Positions 20,122 through 28,440 of a stretch of 48,106 bases of DNA are shown here, in pieces. Every line of letters begins with the position of its first letter. Positions within the stretch are counted from its first letter, which is position 1. The DNA is from Alphaproteobacteria bacterium (GTDB lineage Bacteria > Pseudomonadota > Alphaproteobacteria > UBA7879 > UBA5542), in contig JBAWWO010000009.1 in assembly GCA_037146715.1 (NCBI GenBank), forward strand, positions 1 through 48,106, given 5' to 3'. A program made the position numbers and the translations under genes. The notes below the pieces were generated by a model. It was not told where the DNA came from. It saw only the letters and a program-made list of their open reading frames with translations, and did not search any database.

Positions 20122-20200
20122 TATAGCTAAACTCGGATAAAATGAGTATATCTTCCAGTGATTCCCTCGGGCTTGGCTCGAGGAAGGCAATAGGGGAGTA
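20121..20200. repeat. Intergenic repeat (copy 2)
   Basis: About 20122-20180 repeats the sequence at 2021-2075 (TATAGCTAAACTCGG, ATAAAATGAGTATA, CTTCCAGTGATT), followed by an imperfect CCTCGGGCTTGGCTCGAGG hairpin and AGGAAGGCAATAGGGGA, which also matches 2131-2147. It abuts copy D without spacer. Nothing else is seen before the acyltransferase gene end at 20246. Confidence 0.65.
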
Positions 20201-20245
20201 TTTTTTTATAAGCTTATAGAGAAGCCCCAGGCTGACGAGCAATCT

Positions 20246-21106
20246 TCAACCCCGCCAACGATTATGAAGCCACAACCATTGACCAGGGTTTTTGGTGATC
20301 CAGCCTTCTAAAGTCTTAGTGATTTTTTCTGTTGTTTCTAAGGGGGTTTTTCCTAGCTTCAAGGGAGGATGGAACGTAATCCGAAAGTGACAGCCTTTGA
20401 GCCGTTCTACTTGTACAGGGACCAGGGGAATTCCCATCTTGTTGGCCAACTTGGCGGGACCTGTTACGGTCAGGGCAGGCCTATTGAAAAAGGGGATCTT
20501 TTCGCCCTCAGACAATCTTTGGTCCAACAACAGCCCCACATGTCCATTTTCCAATAAAACTTTAATCATCTGCTTAGAACCTTTGGATCCCTTAGATACA
20601 AGAGTTGTCAAAGAACTTTCCCGCACTTTCTTTAAAAACCAAGTGCTGATCCAATTATTGGGTGCCCGCCAAATCAACCATATAGGCAGTTGATGCTGGT
20701 TAACCACCAGATGGGGCAATTCCCAGTTGGCTAAATGAGCTGAGAAAAAAATACCCCCCTTACCATCGTTTTTAAGTTCTTCAATTCTTTCCCCATGAAC
20801 AACTTCAATATATTTCGGGTTTTTCGCAAGTGTGTGACTGTGGGGCAGTTCTCCTACTGTTCTGCCCAGGTTTTCCCAAACATCTTTGATAATTTTTTTG
20901 CACTCTGCCGGAGTTTTATCTGGAAAAGCCGCATGCAAATTCTTTAATCCCAAGCGGGTTACGGGCAAAAAGGGGCCCACCCATCGGGCTAGCTTTCCCA
21001 TAAGTGCCGAAGAAACAGCCACAGGAAGGGCTTTTAACATCATATAAATACAGATGATGGGAATGGCCTCTAAGGGGGATAATACAAATTTTTTAAGATA
21101 CTTCAT
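20246..21106 (-). CDS. lpxL: Lipid A acyltransferase, LpxL/HtrB family
   Basis: A 286-residue inner-membrane acyltransferase that adds a secondary acyl chain to Kdo-lipid A (family knowledge; the chain donor cannot be read from sequence). An N-terminal hydrophobic segment (about 12-35) is followed by the HX4E catalytic motif as AHLANWE near residue 125 and by the LLLDQRLSEGEKIPFF segment that corresponds to the substrate-binding LxDQ...G.FF region. It overlaps lpxK by 14 bases and ends the sspB-msbA-acyltransferase-waaA-lpxK-lpxL run. Could be an LpxL or LpxM paralogue. Confidence 0.88.
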   Translation of the reverse strand: MKYLKKFVLSPLEAIPIICIYMMLKALPVAVSSALMGKLARWVGPFLPVTRLGLKNLHAAFPDKTPAECKKIIKDVWENLGRTVGELPHSHTLAKNPKYIEVVHGERIEELKNDGKGGIFFSAHLANWELPHLVVNQHQLPIWLIWRAPNNWISTWFLKKVRESSLTTLVSKGSKGSKQMIKVLLENGHVGLLLDQRLSEGEKIPFFNRPALTVTGPAKLANKMGIPLVPVQVERLKGCHFRITFHPPLKLGKTPLETTEKITKTLEGWITKNPGQWLWLHNRWRG

Positions 21107-22097
21107 GAAGTTTTTTCATTAAAAAAGACTCAAATTTTTCTTCCTGTTCCCACTTTAGAACAATTGGGAAGGGAATAACAAGCTTTCTGTAAAAATCTGG
21201 CAATCGCACCCAATCTTTTTCAGTGGTTAATAAGGGAGCTTTTTGTTCTTGGGAAAGGGTTAGTAAGGTTTCCAGATCTGGATCCGAAAATAAATAATGA
21301 TCGGGGAAAGAGATTTCTTTTAAAGTTTTCACTTTATGGTCTTTGAGAGTTTGAAAAAATTTATCTGGGGTTGCCAGGCCGCAAAAAGCAATAAATTTTT
21401 TATTCTGAAATTTTTTCAAAGATTCTTTGGGTTCAAGAGTGGCTTGAAAAGTGGGTTGCTTGACGTTCTTCAAAACTTTTGTGACTTCTGCGGAAGGGCG
21501 CCCTATTACGACCACCGCATCTGCCTGTTTTAGAGTATGGTTTAGGGGGCCTCTTAACGGTCCTGCGGGAAATACAAAGCCATTGCCAAATCCTCTAGGC
21601 CCATCAATCACTAATAGATTAAGATCTTTATAAAGCCCCGGATTTTGATAGCCGTCATCCATTAAAATAGCATCCACTGAGCCAATAGAAAGGGCGCCTT
21701 TTCGTCGGTCCTTCGCTACCCATGTGGGGGCCACTTGGGCTAGCAGTAAGGGTTCATCCCCTGTATCAGGAGCCTTATGATGGGCGGAATTCACCTGAAC
21801 GGGGCCTTTTAATCTGCCGCCGTATCCCCGACTAAGACAGGCAACTTTTTGATGATTTTTTTGAAGTAGATGGGCAATAGCTAAAACTGTTGGAGTTTTT
21901 CCCGCACCGCCCACCGTTGCATTGCCCACACAAATGATGGGGCAGGGGGCTTTGTAGGGCTTAACAAGCACGCAACGCAACCAGCTTGCAACACTATAAA
22001 GCAGCCCCAGGGGGAACAGAATCCACGCTAACAAGCTGTTTTTTTCAAGCCAAAACTTAGGCGTTTTCCACATGTAATTCTTCCAATTCTTGATCAA
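21093..22097 (-). CDS. lpxK: Tetraacyldisaccharide 4'-kinase LpxK
   Basis: LpxK phosphorylates the 4' position of the lipid A disaccharide to give lipid IVA. The 334-residue protein has an N-terminal membrane anchor (about 20-40), the family P-loop GNATVGGAGKTPTV near residues 57-70, SRGYGG, the DEPLLLA segment, ILMDDGYQNP and the LTTEKDWVRLP segment near the C-terminus. It overlaps waaA by 41 bases and lpxL by 14, so expression of the three should be tightly linked. Confidence 0.97.
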   Translation of the reverse strand: MIKNWKNYMWKTPKFWLEKNSLLAWILFPLGLLYSVASWLRCVLVKPYKAPCPIICVGNATVGGAGKTPTVLAIAHLLQKNHQKVACLSRGYGGRLKGPVQVNSAHHKAPDTGDEPLLLAQVAPTWVAKDRRKGALSIGSVDAILMDDGYQNPGLYKDLNLLVIDGPRGFGNGFVFPAGPLRGPLNHTLKQADAVVVIGRPSAEVTKVLKNVKQPTFQATLEPKESLKKFQNKKFIAFCGLATPDKFFQTLKDHKVKTLKEISFPDHYLFSDPDLETLLTLSQEQKAPLLTTEKDWVRLPDFYRKLVIPFPIVLKWEQEEKFESFLMKKLHEVS

Positions 22098-23322
22098 TCG
22101 CTTTAATGTAAAGACTCAACACGTCTTTTTTCTTTAGGAATTTTTGAATTGCCTTTGTGTCGGGCGTTTTATCTAGCCACTCTTGCACAGTCTTTACTAG
22201 GTCTTCCATAGTTTTTATTTCCGTCACAACTTTATATTTCAATCCATCATGGGCCATATCCTGATTGTTGGTCATATGGGGCCCAATCATCACCATGTTG
22301 TTGAATCTTAAGGGCTCTAATAGATTATGCCCCCCCACATTAGGAACCAAAGATCCCCCCAAAAACACTATTTTGCTTAGGGCATAGAAAGACAAAACTT
22401 CCCCCATGGTATCCACAATATAAATATTTTCTTTTGATAGGGTGTGCCGGGAGGATCTTTCAACATGGGATAAGGTGCAAGATTCCACAAAGGGGATAAT
22501 TTCTGTTGATACGCGGGCAGGGTGCCGGGGAATCAGAACCAGCAAAAGATTTGGATTGGCTTCCAGCAAAATGTGATGGGCTTGCAGAATAATTTCTTCT
22601 TCCCCCTTATGGGTGTTGGACGCAATCCAAAAGGGCCTCTCTTTCAGGGTCTTTTCAATAGAGGCACCTAATTTTGGCAGCTGAGTCATGGGTGGAGTTG
22701 CAAACTTTAAATTGCCTAAATAGGTTACAGATTCCATATTAAAATGAAGAAATCTGGCCTTGTCTTCTGTGGTTTGGGGATAGATTTTATAAAAGAATCC
22801 CATAAGTTTTTGAAAACTTTTGGGAAAGCGCTTCCAAAAGGAAAAGCTTTTAGCAGATAAATGTCCGTTCAATAGAAATATCTTGGTTTTTTTATCGGCT
22901 TCTTCCAACAAAACTGGCCAGAAATCTGATTCCGTCCAAAAGCACAAATCCGGTTGCCAATGCTTCAAAAATTTCTTCACAAAGCAGGGGTGATCCAAGG
23001 GGACATATTGGTGAATACAGCGACTAGGCAATCTTTTGGCCAGAATATCGGCCGCCCCCTTCGTACCCGCTGTCATTAAAAACCAAGCGTCCGGATATTT
23101 CATGTGAAAATGCTGCAATACAGGCAAATAGGTCAAGCTTTCCCCAACACTGGCCCCATGAAACCAGAATAGGGTTCCATTAGGTCTAGCCACAGTTGCA
23201 ACCCCAAAACGTTCTGAAAGGCGATTTTGATCTTCTTTGCCTTTTTTTGTTCTGTAAAAAATCCAAGCCCGTAAAAAGGGGTAGCCTAAAAAAAGAAAAA
23301 TTCTATAGGCTAGGAACAACAT
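22057..23322 (-). CDS. waaA: 3-deoxy-D-manno-octulosonic acid transferase (Kdo transferase)
   Basis: WaaA/KdtA adds Kdo to lipid IVA at the inner membrane. The 421 residues show an N-terminal anchor (FLAYRIFLFLGYPFL), the glycosyltransferase start LFWFHGASVGESLTYLPVL with the catalytic Glu in GASVGE, then FWTESDFWP, IASNTHKGEEE, LIPRHPAR and the nucleotide-sugar binding FLGGSLVPNVGGHNLLEP. Whether one or more Kdo units are added cannot be told from sequence. Its start overlaps the preceding acyltransferase by 13 bases and its end overlaps lpxK by 41. Confidence 0.97.
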   Translation of the reverse strand: MLFLAYRIFLFLGYPFLRAWIFYRTKKGKEDQNRLSERFGVATVARPNGTLFWFHGASVGESLTYLPVLQHFHMKYPDAWFLMTAGTKGAADILAKRLPSRCIHQYVPLDHPCFVKKFLKHWQPDLCFWTESDFWPVLLEEADKKTKIFLLNGHLSAKSFSFWKRFPKSFQKLMGFFYKIYPQTTEDKARFLHFNMESVTYLGNLKFATPPMTQLPKLGASIEKTLKERPFWIASNTHKGEEEIILQAHHILLEANPNLLLVLIPRHPARVSTEIIPFVESCTLSHVERSSRHTLSKENIYIVDTMGEVLSFYALSKIVFLGGSLVPNVGGHNLLEPLRFNNMVMIGPHMTNNQDMAHDGLKYKVVTEIKTMEDLVKTVQEWLDKTPDTKAIQKFLKKKDVLSLYIKAIDQELEELHVENA

Positions 23323-23984
23323 AGGCTGACTCTTTCTTCAGCTTGGTGACAGGCATCATCCATAGCTTGTTTTAGTTTTTCTTTTGTGACTTGAAAATCT
23401 TTTTTATCCTTTGGAAAGGGCACGGGTTCACCCCACACAAAGACTCCTCGACCAAAGGGAAAGGGAACCAAAAATTTATCCCAAGTTCCCAAAATCTTTT
23501 TGCGGGAAACCGAGTAGGTAACAGGAATTAAATCAGCTTTCATCAAATAAGCAGACATAACCGTACCATCGCTGATTTCATAGGCAGGCCCCCGGGGGCC
23601 ATCGGGCGTAATACCCAAGGTAACGTGCTGACGGCTTAGACGCACCATATGCAAAAGGGCTTCTGTGCCGCCTCTGGCTGTAGAGCCCGCAACCGTCTTG
23701 ATACCAAAATGACTTACTGTTTTGCTGATAATACGTCCATCCTTGTGGGCGGAAATCAGCATGTGAAAGGGGTGTTTTTTATTAGCCCAGGCATAGGGCA
23801 ACATTAAAAGCCGGGCATGCCAGAAACAAGTCAGAAAGGGTTTTTTATTTTGCAAATAATCTGCAGGCATTTCAAAATTCACAAATTCCCATCGGGTTGT
23901 CAGAAAAACAAACCGAATGTAAAGACTGGCTAGAAAAGCGACAAGATTTTGGGCAAAATTAGATTTTAGAACTTTCTTAAGCAT
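23310..23984 (-). CDS. DUF374 lysophospholipid acyltransferase-like protein
   Basis: A small membrane-associated protein of about 225 residues from the LPLAT/DUF374 family, found widely in alphaproteobacteria next to msbA and waaA. Visible features are an N-terminal hydrophobic segment, CFWHARLLMLPYA (the H-containing catalytic block), ISAHKDGRIISKTVSHFG, GSTARGGTEALLHMVR and GITPDGPRGPAYE. It is presumed to modify a lipid during envelope assembly; substrate unknown. The frame is open up to 24023 inside msbA, but ATGs at 23990 and 23984 beside the msbA stop are likelier starts; I chose 23984, which has GAAG six bases upstream. Confidence 0.88.
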   Translation of the reverse strand: MLKKVLKSNFAQNLVAFLASLYIRFVFLTTRWEFVNFEMPADYLQNKKPFLTCFWHARLLMLPYAWANKKHPFHMLISAHKDGRIISKTVSHFGIKTVAGSTARGGTEALLHMVRLSRQHVTLGITPDGPRGPAYEISDGTVMSAYLMKADLIPVTYSVSRKKILGTWDKFLVPFPFGRGVFVWGEPVPFPKDKKDFQVTKEKLKQAMDDACHQAEERVSLCCS

Positions 23985-25737
23985 GAGCATCTTCAACAAG
24001 TTGCCATTGGCAAAGTTGAGCATAAATTCCTTTGCGTTTCACCAGGGCATCGTGGGTACCCTCTTCAACGATTTGACCCTCATCCAGCACAATAATTCTG
24101 TCTGCATTTTTAACGGTGGAAAGTCGGTGGGCAATAATTAAGCACGTGCGACCTTTCATCAGTTGATCCAAGGCTTTTTGAACATGTCGTTCTGAGGTTG
24201 TATCCAGGGCTGAGGTTGCTTCATCCAACAACAAAATAGGCGCGTTCTTCAATAAGGCTCGGGCAATGGAAATGCGTTGCCGTTGACCCCCTGAAAGCTT
24301 CAACCCAGATTCCCCAATGAACGTGTCATATCCATGAGGAAGTTTTAGAATAAAGCTATGCGCTGCTGCGTCCTTGGCAGCTTTTACAATTTCAGCTTCC
24401 GTTGCATCGGGCTTGCCGTACAAAATGTTGGCTCGAACCGTATCGTTGAACAGAGTTATTTCTTGACTGACTAAGGATAGATTTGATCGTAAAGATTCCA
24501 AAGTAAAGTTTTTTAAGGGAATGTTATCAATCAGAATTGTTCCCTTATCGACCTCATAAAACCGGGGGATTAGGTTCAGCAGGGTTGATTTACCAGATCC
24601 ACTTTCCCCCACTAAAGCAACTTTTTTTCCAGCGGGAATTTTCAGGGTCAGGTTTTTTAAAACAGGTTTTTTGGGAGTGTATTGAAAATGAACATTTTGT
24701 AGTTCAATCTGCCCTTTTTCCACAGGAAGGTCTTGAGCAGTATCTGAATTTTGGATAGTTGGTTCTATATCCATCAAATCAAAAACCCGCCGAGTAGCAG
24801 CCAGACCTTCTTGCAGGTTGGCATTTAAATTGGCCAAGCGTTTCATGGGTTCATAGGCAAGCAATAAGGCGGTGATGAACGAGAAAAAAGCCCCCGCCGT
24901 GTTGGTGTGCTGAATGACTTGGTATCCCCCGTAAAAAATTACAATAACAATAGCAATGCCCCCAAGGGTCTCCATGATCGGGGAGGAGAGGGAGCGAATT
25001 CTATTTGACCTTAGGGCCAATTTAAACAGGGATTCAATGGTTTTTTTAGCACGGTCCCGTTCGTATTCTTCCATATTGAATGCTTTTACCAAACGTGTTC
25101 CATGAAACAATTCGTTCAGCAAAGATAGAAAAGAACCTGTTTGCTCTTGGGTAAAAGTGGAAACTTTGCGCATTTTTTTGCCAATCCGAACAATGGGATA
25201 AACAGCCAAAGGAAAAACAAAAAATGTCAATGCCGCCAAGACCCAATCATTTTCAAACATGACTGCGACCAAAAAGATAACCATCAAAAGATCTTTTCCC
25301 AAACTGGTCAGCGTATTGGAAACAACCCCCCGCATCAGGTTAATATCGTTTGTACAGCGGGAAATTAAAGTGCCCGTGGAGTTGTTTTGAAAGAAGGCCA
25401 AATCAGCCCTAATCAGATGAGAAAGCAAATCATATTGTAAATCTGAAAGAATTCGTTGCCCCATGCGGTTCATGACAATGGATTCCCCATAGGCTGCAAT
25501 GCCTTTGATTAAAAAAGCAGACAGAACTGCGGTTGCAACCCACCTAAGGCTTTGCACATTTTCTGACTTAAAGACATCGTCAATAATGGGTTGCATCAGT
25601 TTAGCAAGCCAGGCTGTTGACCCTGCCGAAAGGGCCATGAAAAAGAAAGCCGATCCTATTTTGCCCTTATGGTAGCGAATATAAGACTTCCACAAACGTT
25701 TAAGTAAATACCAGGTGGAAGTTGTCATCAGCATCAT
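23977..25737 (-). CDS. msbA: Lipid A flippase-type ABC transporter MsbA
   Basis: A 586-residue half-transporter with an N-terminal six-helix membrane domain (about 25-310) and a C-terminal nucleotide-binding domain: Walker A GESGSGKST, Q-loop SLVSQEITLF, signature LSGGQRQR, Walker B ILLLDEATSALD and the switch His in IIAHRLST. In this setting, flanked by sspB and by lipid A/Kdo genes, it is most likely the flippase carrying core-lipid A across the inner membrane. It begins 16 bases after the sspB stop with no clear Shine-Dalgarno sequence; the exact first Met is uncertain (ATGATGCTGATG). Confidence 0.94.
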   Translation of the reverse strand: MMLMTTSTWYLLKRLWKSYIRYHKGKIGSAFFFMALSAGSTAWLAKLMQPIIDDVFKSENVQSLRWVATAVLSAFLIKGIAAYGESIVMNRMGQRILSDLQYDLLSHLIRADLAFFQNNSTGTLISRCTNDINLMRGVVSNTLTSLGKDLLMVIFLVAVMFENDWVLAALTFFVFPLAVYPIVRIGKKMRKVSTFTQEQTGSFLSLLNELFHGTRLVKAFNMEEYERDRAKKTIESLFKLALRSNRIRSLSSPIMETLGGIAIVIVIFYGGYQVIQHTNTAGAFFSFITALLLAYEPMKRLANLNANLQEGLAATRRVFDLMDIEPTIQNSDTAQDLPVEKGQIELQNVHFQYTPKKPVLKNLTLKIPAGKKVALVGESGSGKSTLLNLIPRFYEVDKGTILIDNIPLKNFTLESLRSNLSLVSQEITLFNDTVRANILYGKPDATEAEIVKAAKDAAAHSFILKLPHGYDTFIGESGLKLSGGQRQRISIARALLKNAPILLLDEATSALDTTSERHVQKALDQLMKGRTCLIIAHRLSTVKNADRIIVLDEGQIVEEGTHDALVKRKGIYAQLCQWQLVEDAHA

Positions 25738-25753
25738 AAAGACTTTTTAAAAA

Positions 25754-26212
25754 TTATTTTTTACGGAATTGATCCAGAGAAATGACTTCACCCATTTTTT
25801 TATCAGAAGATGGTTTTTTATCTTTAGGAGGAGTGCCCTGTGGAAAGGGTTTAATTTGGCCAATTTCTGGATTAAATTCTAACTCAAAGTTAGAAGATGG
25901 GTCTGAAATATGCACCACAGATTTAAAGGGTACCTTGATGGTTTCTGTTTGATCCCCAAAATTAATATCAACAGAGAAAGAATCTTCAAGAACCTCTAGA
26001 TTCCAGAATTCATATTGTAACACAACTGTAATTTCATCAGGGTATTGAGCTATAAGATGGGGGGCCAATTCAACCCCTGGATACTGGGTCAAAAAAGTTA
26101 TATAAAAATGGTGATCATCCTTAAGTCCTTTTTTTGCCACTTGATCCAAAGCGCCGCGCACAACCCCTAAAAGAGCTTTATCAACCATCTGTTCGTAATC
26201 GAGGTATCTCAT
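25754..26212 (-). CDS. sspB: SspB-type ClpXP adaptor (alphaproteobacterial form)
   Basis: A 152-residue protein of the SspB-alpha family, which binds ssrA-tagged proteins and hands them to ClpXP. The folded domain spans about 1-120 (MRYLDYEQMVDKALLGVVR, GVELAPHLIAQYPDEITVVL, WNLEVLEDSFSVDINFG), then a flexible Pro/Lys-rich linker and the C-terminal MGEVISLDQFRKK, which should be the ClpX-docking tail. AAGGA lies five bases before the ATG. It is about 30 bases downstream of the tmRNA gene in the same direction with no terminator visible between, so the tag source and its adaptor probably share a transcript. Confidence 0.92.
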   Translation of the reverse strand: MRYLDYEQMVDKALLGVVRGALDQVAKKGLKDDHHFYITFLTQYPGVELAPHLIAQYPDEITVVLQYEFWNLEVLEDSFSVDINFGDQTETIKVPFKSVVHISDPSSNFELEFNPEIGQIKPFPQGTPPKDKKPSSDKKMGEVISLDQFRKK

Positions 26213-26243
26213 GAAAATCCTTCATCTTTAAAGTTAAGAGTGG

Positions 26244-26535
26244 GGGCTTCTGTTGCCCGGTGCCCCCGGAACCGCGCTTACCTACTAGGCAGCGAGTGCG
26301 GTACGACCCAAGTTGCTATTAGCAGCTTCACGACGAGCGCGACGGGTACGTACATTTGTGTTTGCACTTATAACAATAGCCCGATAACGGCGGTACAATG
26401 CCGAGCAAAAAGTTTGTCTTTATTACGCACGTCGATCCTAGGTCACCCCCATAAATGGTGGAGGTGCCGGGCACTGCCCCCGGGTCCGCTTCGCTTATTC
26501 CACAAGCTGTTTATCGCCATAGATGGTTTCCCATC
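26244..26535 (-). ncRNA. ssrA: tmRNA, circularly permuted two-piece form
   Basis: Reading the reverse strand, an acceptor piece comes first and ends GGCACCTCCACCA (CCA at 26456-26458). Only five bases (26451-26455) separate it from the coding piece, which begins GGGGGTG at 26450. GGGGGUG pairs with CACCUCC to form the seven-base acceptor stem, and CCGGG/CCCGG around a seven-base loop makes the T arm. The tag frame runs from GCA at 26363-26365 to TAG at 26285-26287: 26 codons, starting ANTNVRT, rich in Arg, ending NLGRTALAA. The permuted order is the known alphaproteobacterial arrangement. A GGGGGC...GCCCCC pairing closes the 3' part. Outer ends are approximate. Confidence 0.93.
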
Positions 26536-26541
26536 ACCCTT

Positions 26542-26569
26542 AATATAGGGTATTTTTTCTGAATTTCAA
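26542..26569 (-). promoter_or_regulatory. Promoter of ssrA
   Basis: On the reverse strand TTGAAA (26564-26569) and TATATT (26542-26547) are 16 bases apart. Transcription would start near 26535, in front of a GATGG-GAAA-CCATC hairpin that opens the acceptor-piece precursor. Confidence 0.6.
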
Positions 26570-26585
26570 ACAAGAATGTGGTATT

Positions 26586-28358
26586 TCAAAAATAACAGTG
26601 TAGCCCTCCATAGATAGCCCGCCCAGGGCTGCGGTACCCATAGACTTGTTGATAGTGGGTATCGAAAAAATTATCTATTCTGAAATAAGTTTTGTGGGCA
26701 GCAGAAAAATAGTAAGAAACCCCCAAGTCCACTAATTGAATGGGTTTTATGGAATGCCCTAAACTATCATAGGCTCCCACCATCAGCAACGCCCCTGTAA
26801 GTTGCAAATCTTCCCGTACATCATAAAGAGTATCCAAGCTGCCTTTATGTTTTGGGAAAGAGGGGCTTAGAATCACGTTTTTATAATTGGTTTGCGTATA
26901 GGTGTAAGCGGGTCTTAGTTTCCATTTATCAGTCAACGTTAAATCTCCCATGATATCAAATCCAGAAATTTGGGTGGTTCCAAAAGCATTCACCGTCGTG
27001 AATTTTCCGCCAACCAAGGTGTTTGTGATTAAATTATGGGCCTGTGTGATGTAGGGAGATACCTTAAAAACTGCCCTGTCATTGACTCTATGTTCCCAAG
27101 TTATATCAGCGGTTTGGGTTTTTTCTACCTGCAAATTTCGGTTAGATTGAACATAAAAATTGTCCATATAAAAATCATAAATGGTGGGGGGGCGTACGCC
27201 AGTCCGCAGGGAAACTTTTAGGACCCCTTTGTCATAAAGATACCCAGTAGTTCCCTCATAAGTTTGAAGTTCTTTCGTGTGGTCGTAATGATCATTGCGG
27301 GCGCCCCCGGTCACAAAAACAGCAGGGGTTATGAAAACTGTATGTTGCACCCCTGCAGCCAGATGATTTTGGCTTTTTGCAAACCCCAATTCTTTCTTAA
27401 GCTGGGTTTTGTTTCCCAAAATTTTAACAAGGGTTTTTTGGCGGCTGTTCCATTCGTGTTGACCCGCATAATCAATCCCTCCTAATAGAACATCAGAAAA
27501 ACTTTCTTGAGAAAATTTGGATTTATTAACATTAAAATAAGTATTCAGTTGATGACTTTTTTGGGCTGAAGAATCGTAAATAAGCTCAATATTACCCATC
27601 ATAGTTTGGGTTGTTTGTCGACCTTGAGGCTTGGGCCCCAGATTCGTCGAAGTCTCGTCATATTTTCCATAGTCTTGCATGCCCCGAAGGGTCCCCTTTA
27701 ACTTAATTTTAGAGGTCCTATAGTCATACCGAGCAGCCACTGTTTGATTGTTATAGGGGGCTTTTTCCCCCAGCATGCGATAGGGTCCATATTCAGGTAA
27801 GCCTTGGGTTCCGAAGCCTTCCACATGAAGAGTTACCCCATGATTTTTGTGTTGGAAAAATTTTCTACCATAGCCATAAACACTATCGAAGCTGCCAGCC
27901 TCAATTTTAACTTGATCTTGCCCTGCATCGGTTGTCATGGATACGACGCCTCCTGCTGATCCAGGCCCATAAAGAATGGGGCTAGGGCTTGCAATCAATT
28001 TTATTTGACTGAAAGATCCAGAGAGTAAATGGGAAAAATCAAACATGCCACTGCCTGTGGTGTTTAGGGGAATATTATCTGCGAGTACCGCTGTGTTATA
28101 GGCGCTTAGGCCACGAAAATTAACTGTGGCCAGCTGACCATCTCCCCCTTGTTGTTGAACATACAGAGAGGGAACAGAGCGTAACGAATTTTCAAGAAGG
28201 GGAGCGGGTTCATTACACAAGGGGCTTTCATAGGCATAGGCTGGGTCTTTTTTTTGCCCTATCACCGGAATGTTCACAGTCAAATCCTGGGCAACCCCTA
28301 ACAGGGGAATCCCTAACAAAAGACAACAAAAGATACTATAGTATTTTCTAAAATTCAC
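26586..28358 (-). CDS. btuB: TonB-dependent outer-membrane receptor, probably cobalamin (BtuB-like)
   Basis: An outer-membrane gated channel of about 590 residues. A Sec signal peptide (SIFCCLLLGIPLLGVAQ) is followed by a plug domain (about 45-160) with VNFRGLSAYNTAVLADNIPL and ILYGPGSAGGVVSM, then a beta-barrel of alternating strands ending in a terminal Phe, as outer-membrane insertion requires. The family imports siderophores or vitamin B12 using TonB energy. A cobalamin riboswitch directly upstream argues for B12 or a corrinoid. The frame opens at a GTG at 28367, but a second GTG at 28358 has AGG eight bases upstream and is the likelier start. No TonB-ExbB-ExbD or ABC importer genes are in the window. 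Confidence 0.88.
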   Translation of the reverse strand: MNFRKYYSIFCCLLLGIPLLGVAQDLTVNIPVIGQKKDPAYAYESPLCNEPAPLLENSLRSVPSLYVQQQGGDGQLATVNFRGLSAYNTAVLADNIPLNTTGSGMFDFSHLLSGSFSQIKLIASPSPILYGPGSAGGVVSMTTDAGQDQVKIEAGSFDSVYGYGRKFFQHKNHGVTLHVEGFGTQGLPEYGPYRMLGEKAPYNNQTVAARYDYRTSKIKLKGTLRGMQDYGKYDETSTNLGPKPQGRQTTQTMMGNIELIYDSSAQKSHQLNTYFNVNKSKFSQESFSDVLLGGIDYAGQHEWNSRQKTLVKILGNKTQLKKELGFAKSQNHLAAGVQHTVFITPAVFVTGGARNDHYDHTKELQTYEGTTGYLYDKGVLKVSLRTGVRPPTIYDFYMDNFYVQSNRNLQVEKTQTADITWEHRVNDRAVFKVSPYITQAHNLITNTLVGGKFTTVNAFGTTQISGFDIMGDLTLTDKWKLRPAYTYTQTNYKNVILSPSFPKHKGSLDTLYDVREDLQLTGALLMVGAYDSLGHSIKPIQLVDLGVSYYFSAAHKTYFRIDNFFDTHYQQVYGYRSPGRAIYGGLHCYF

Positions 28359-28440
28359 TCTTGGCACCTATTCGGTACCGTCACCTAAAAAGCTGAAAAG
28401 CTTCTTTCCGTTTAAACCCCTCCGGTCAAAACTTAAGAGA

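Noticed and set aside
26240..26548. 102-codon forward frame between sspB and the TonB-dependent receptor
   Set aside because: It lies over the tmRNA gene on the other strand and only mirrors its structure; the tmRNA reading is far stronger.
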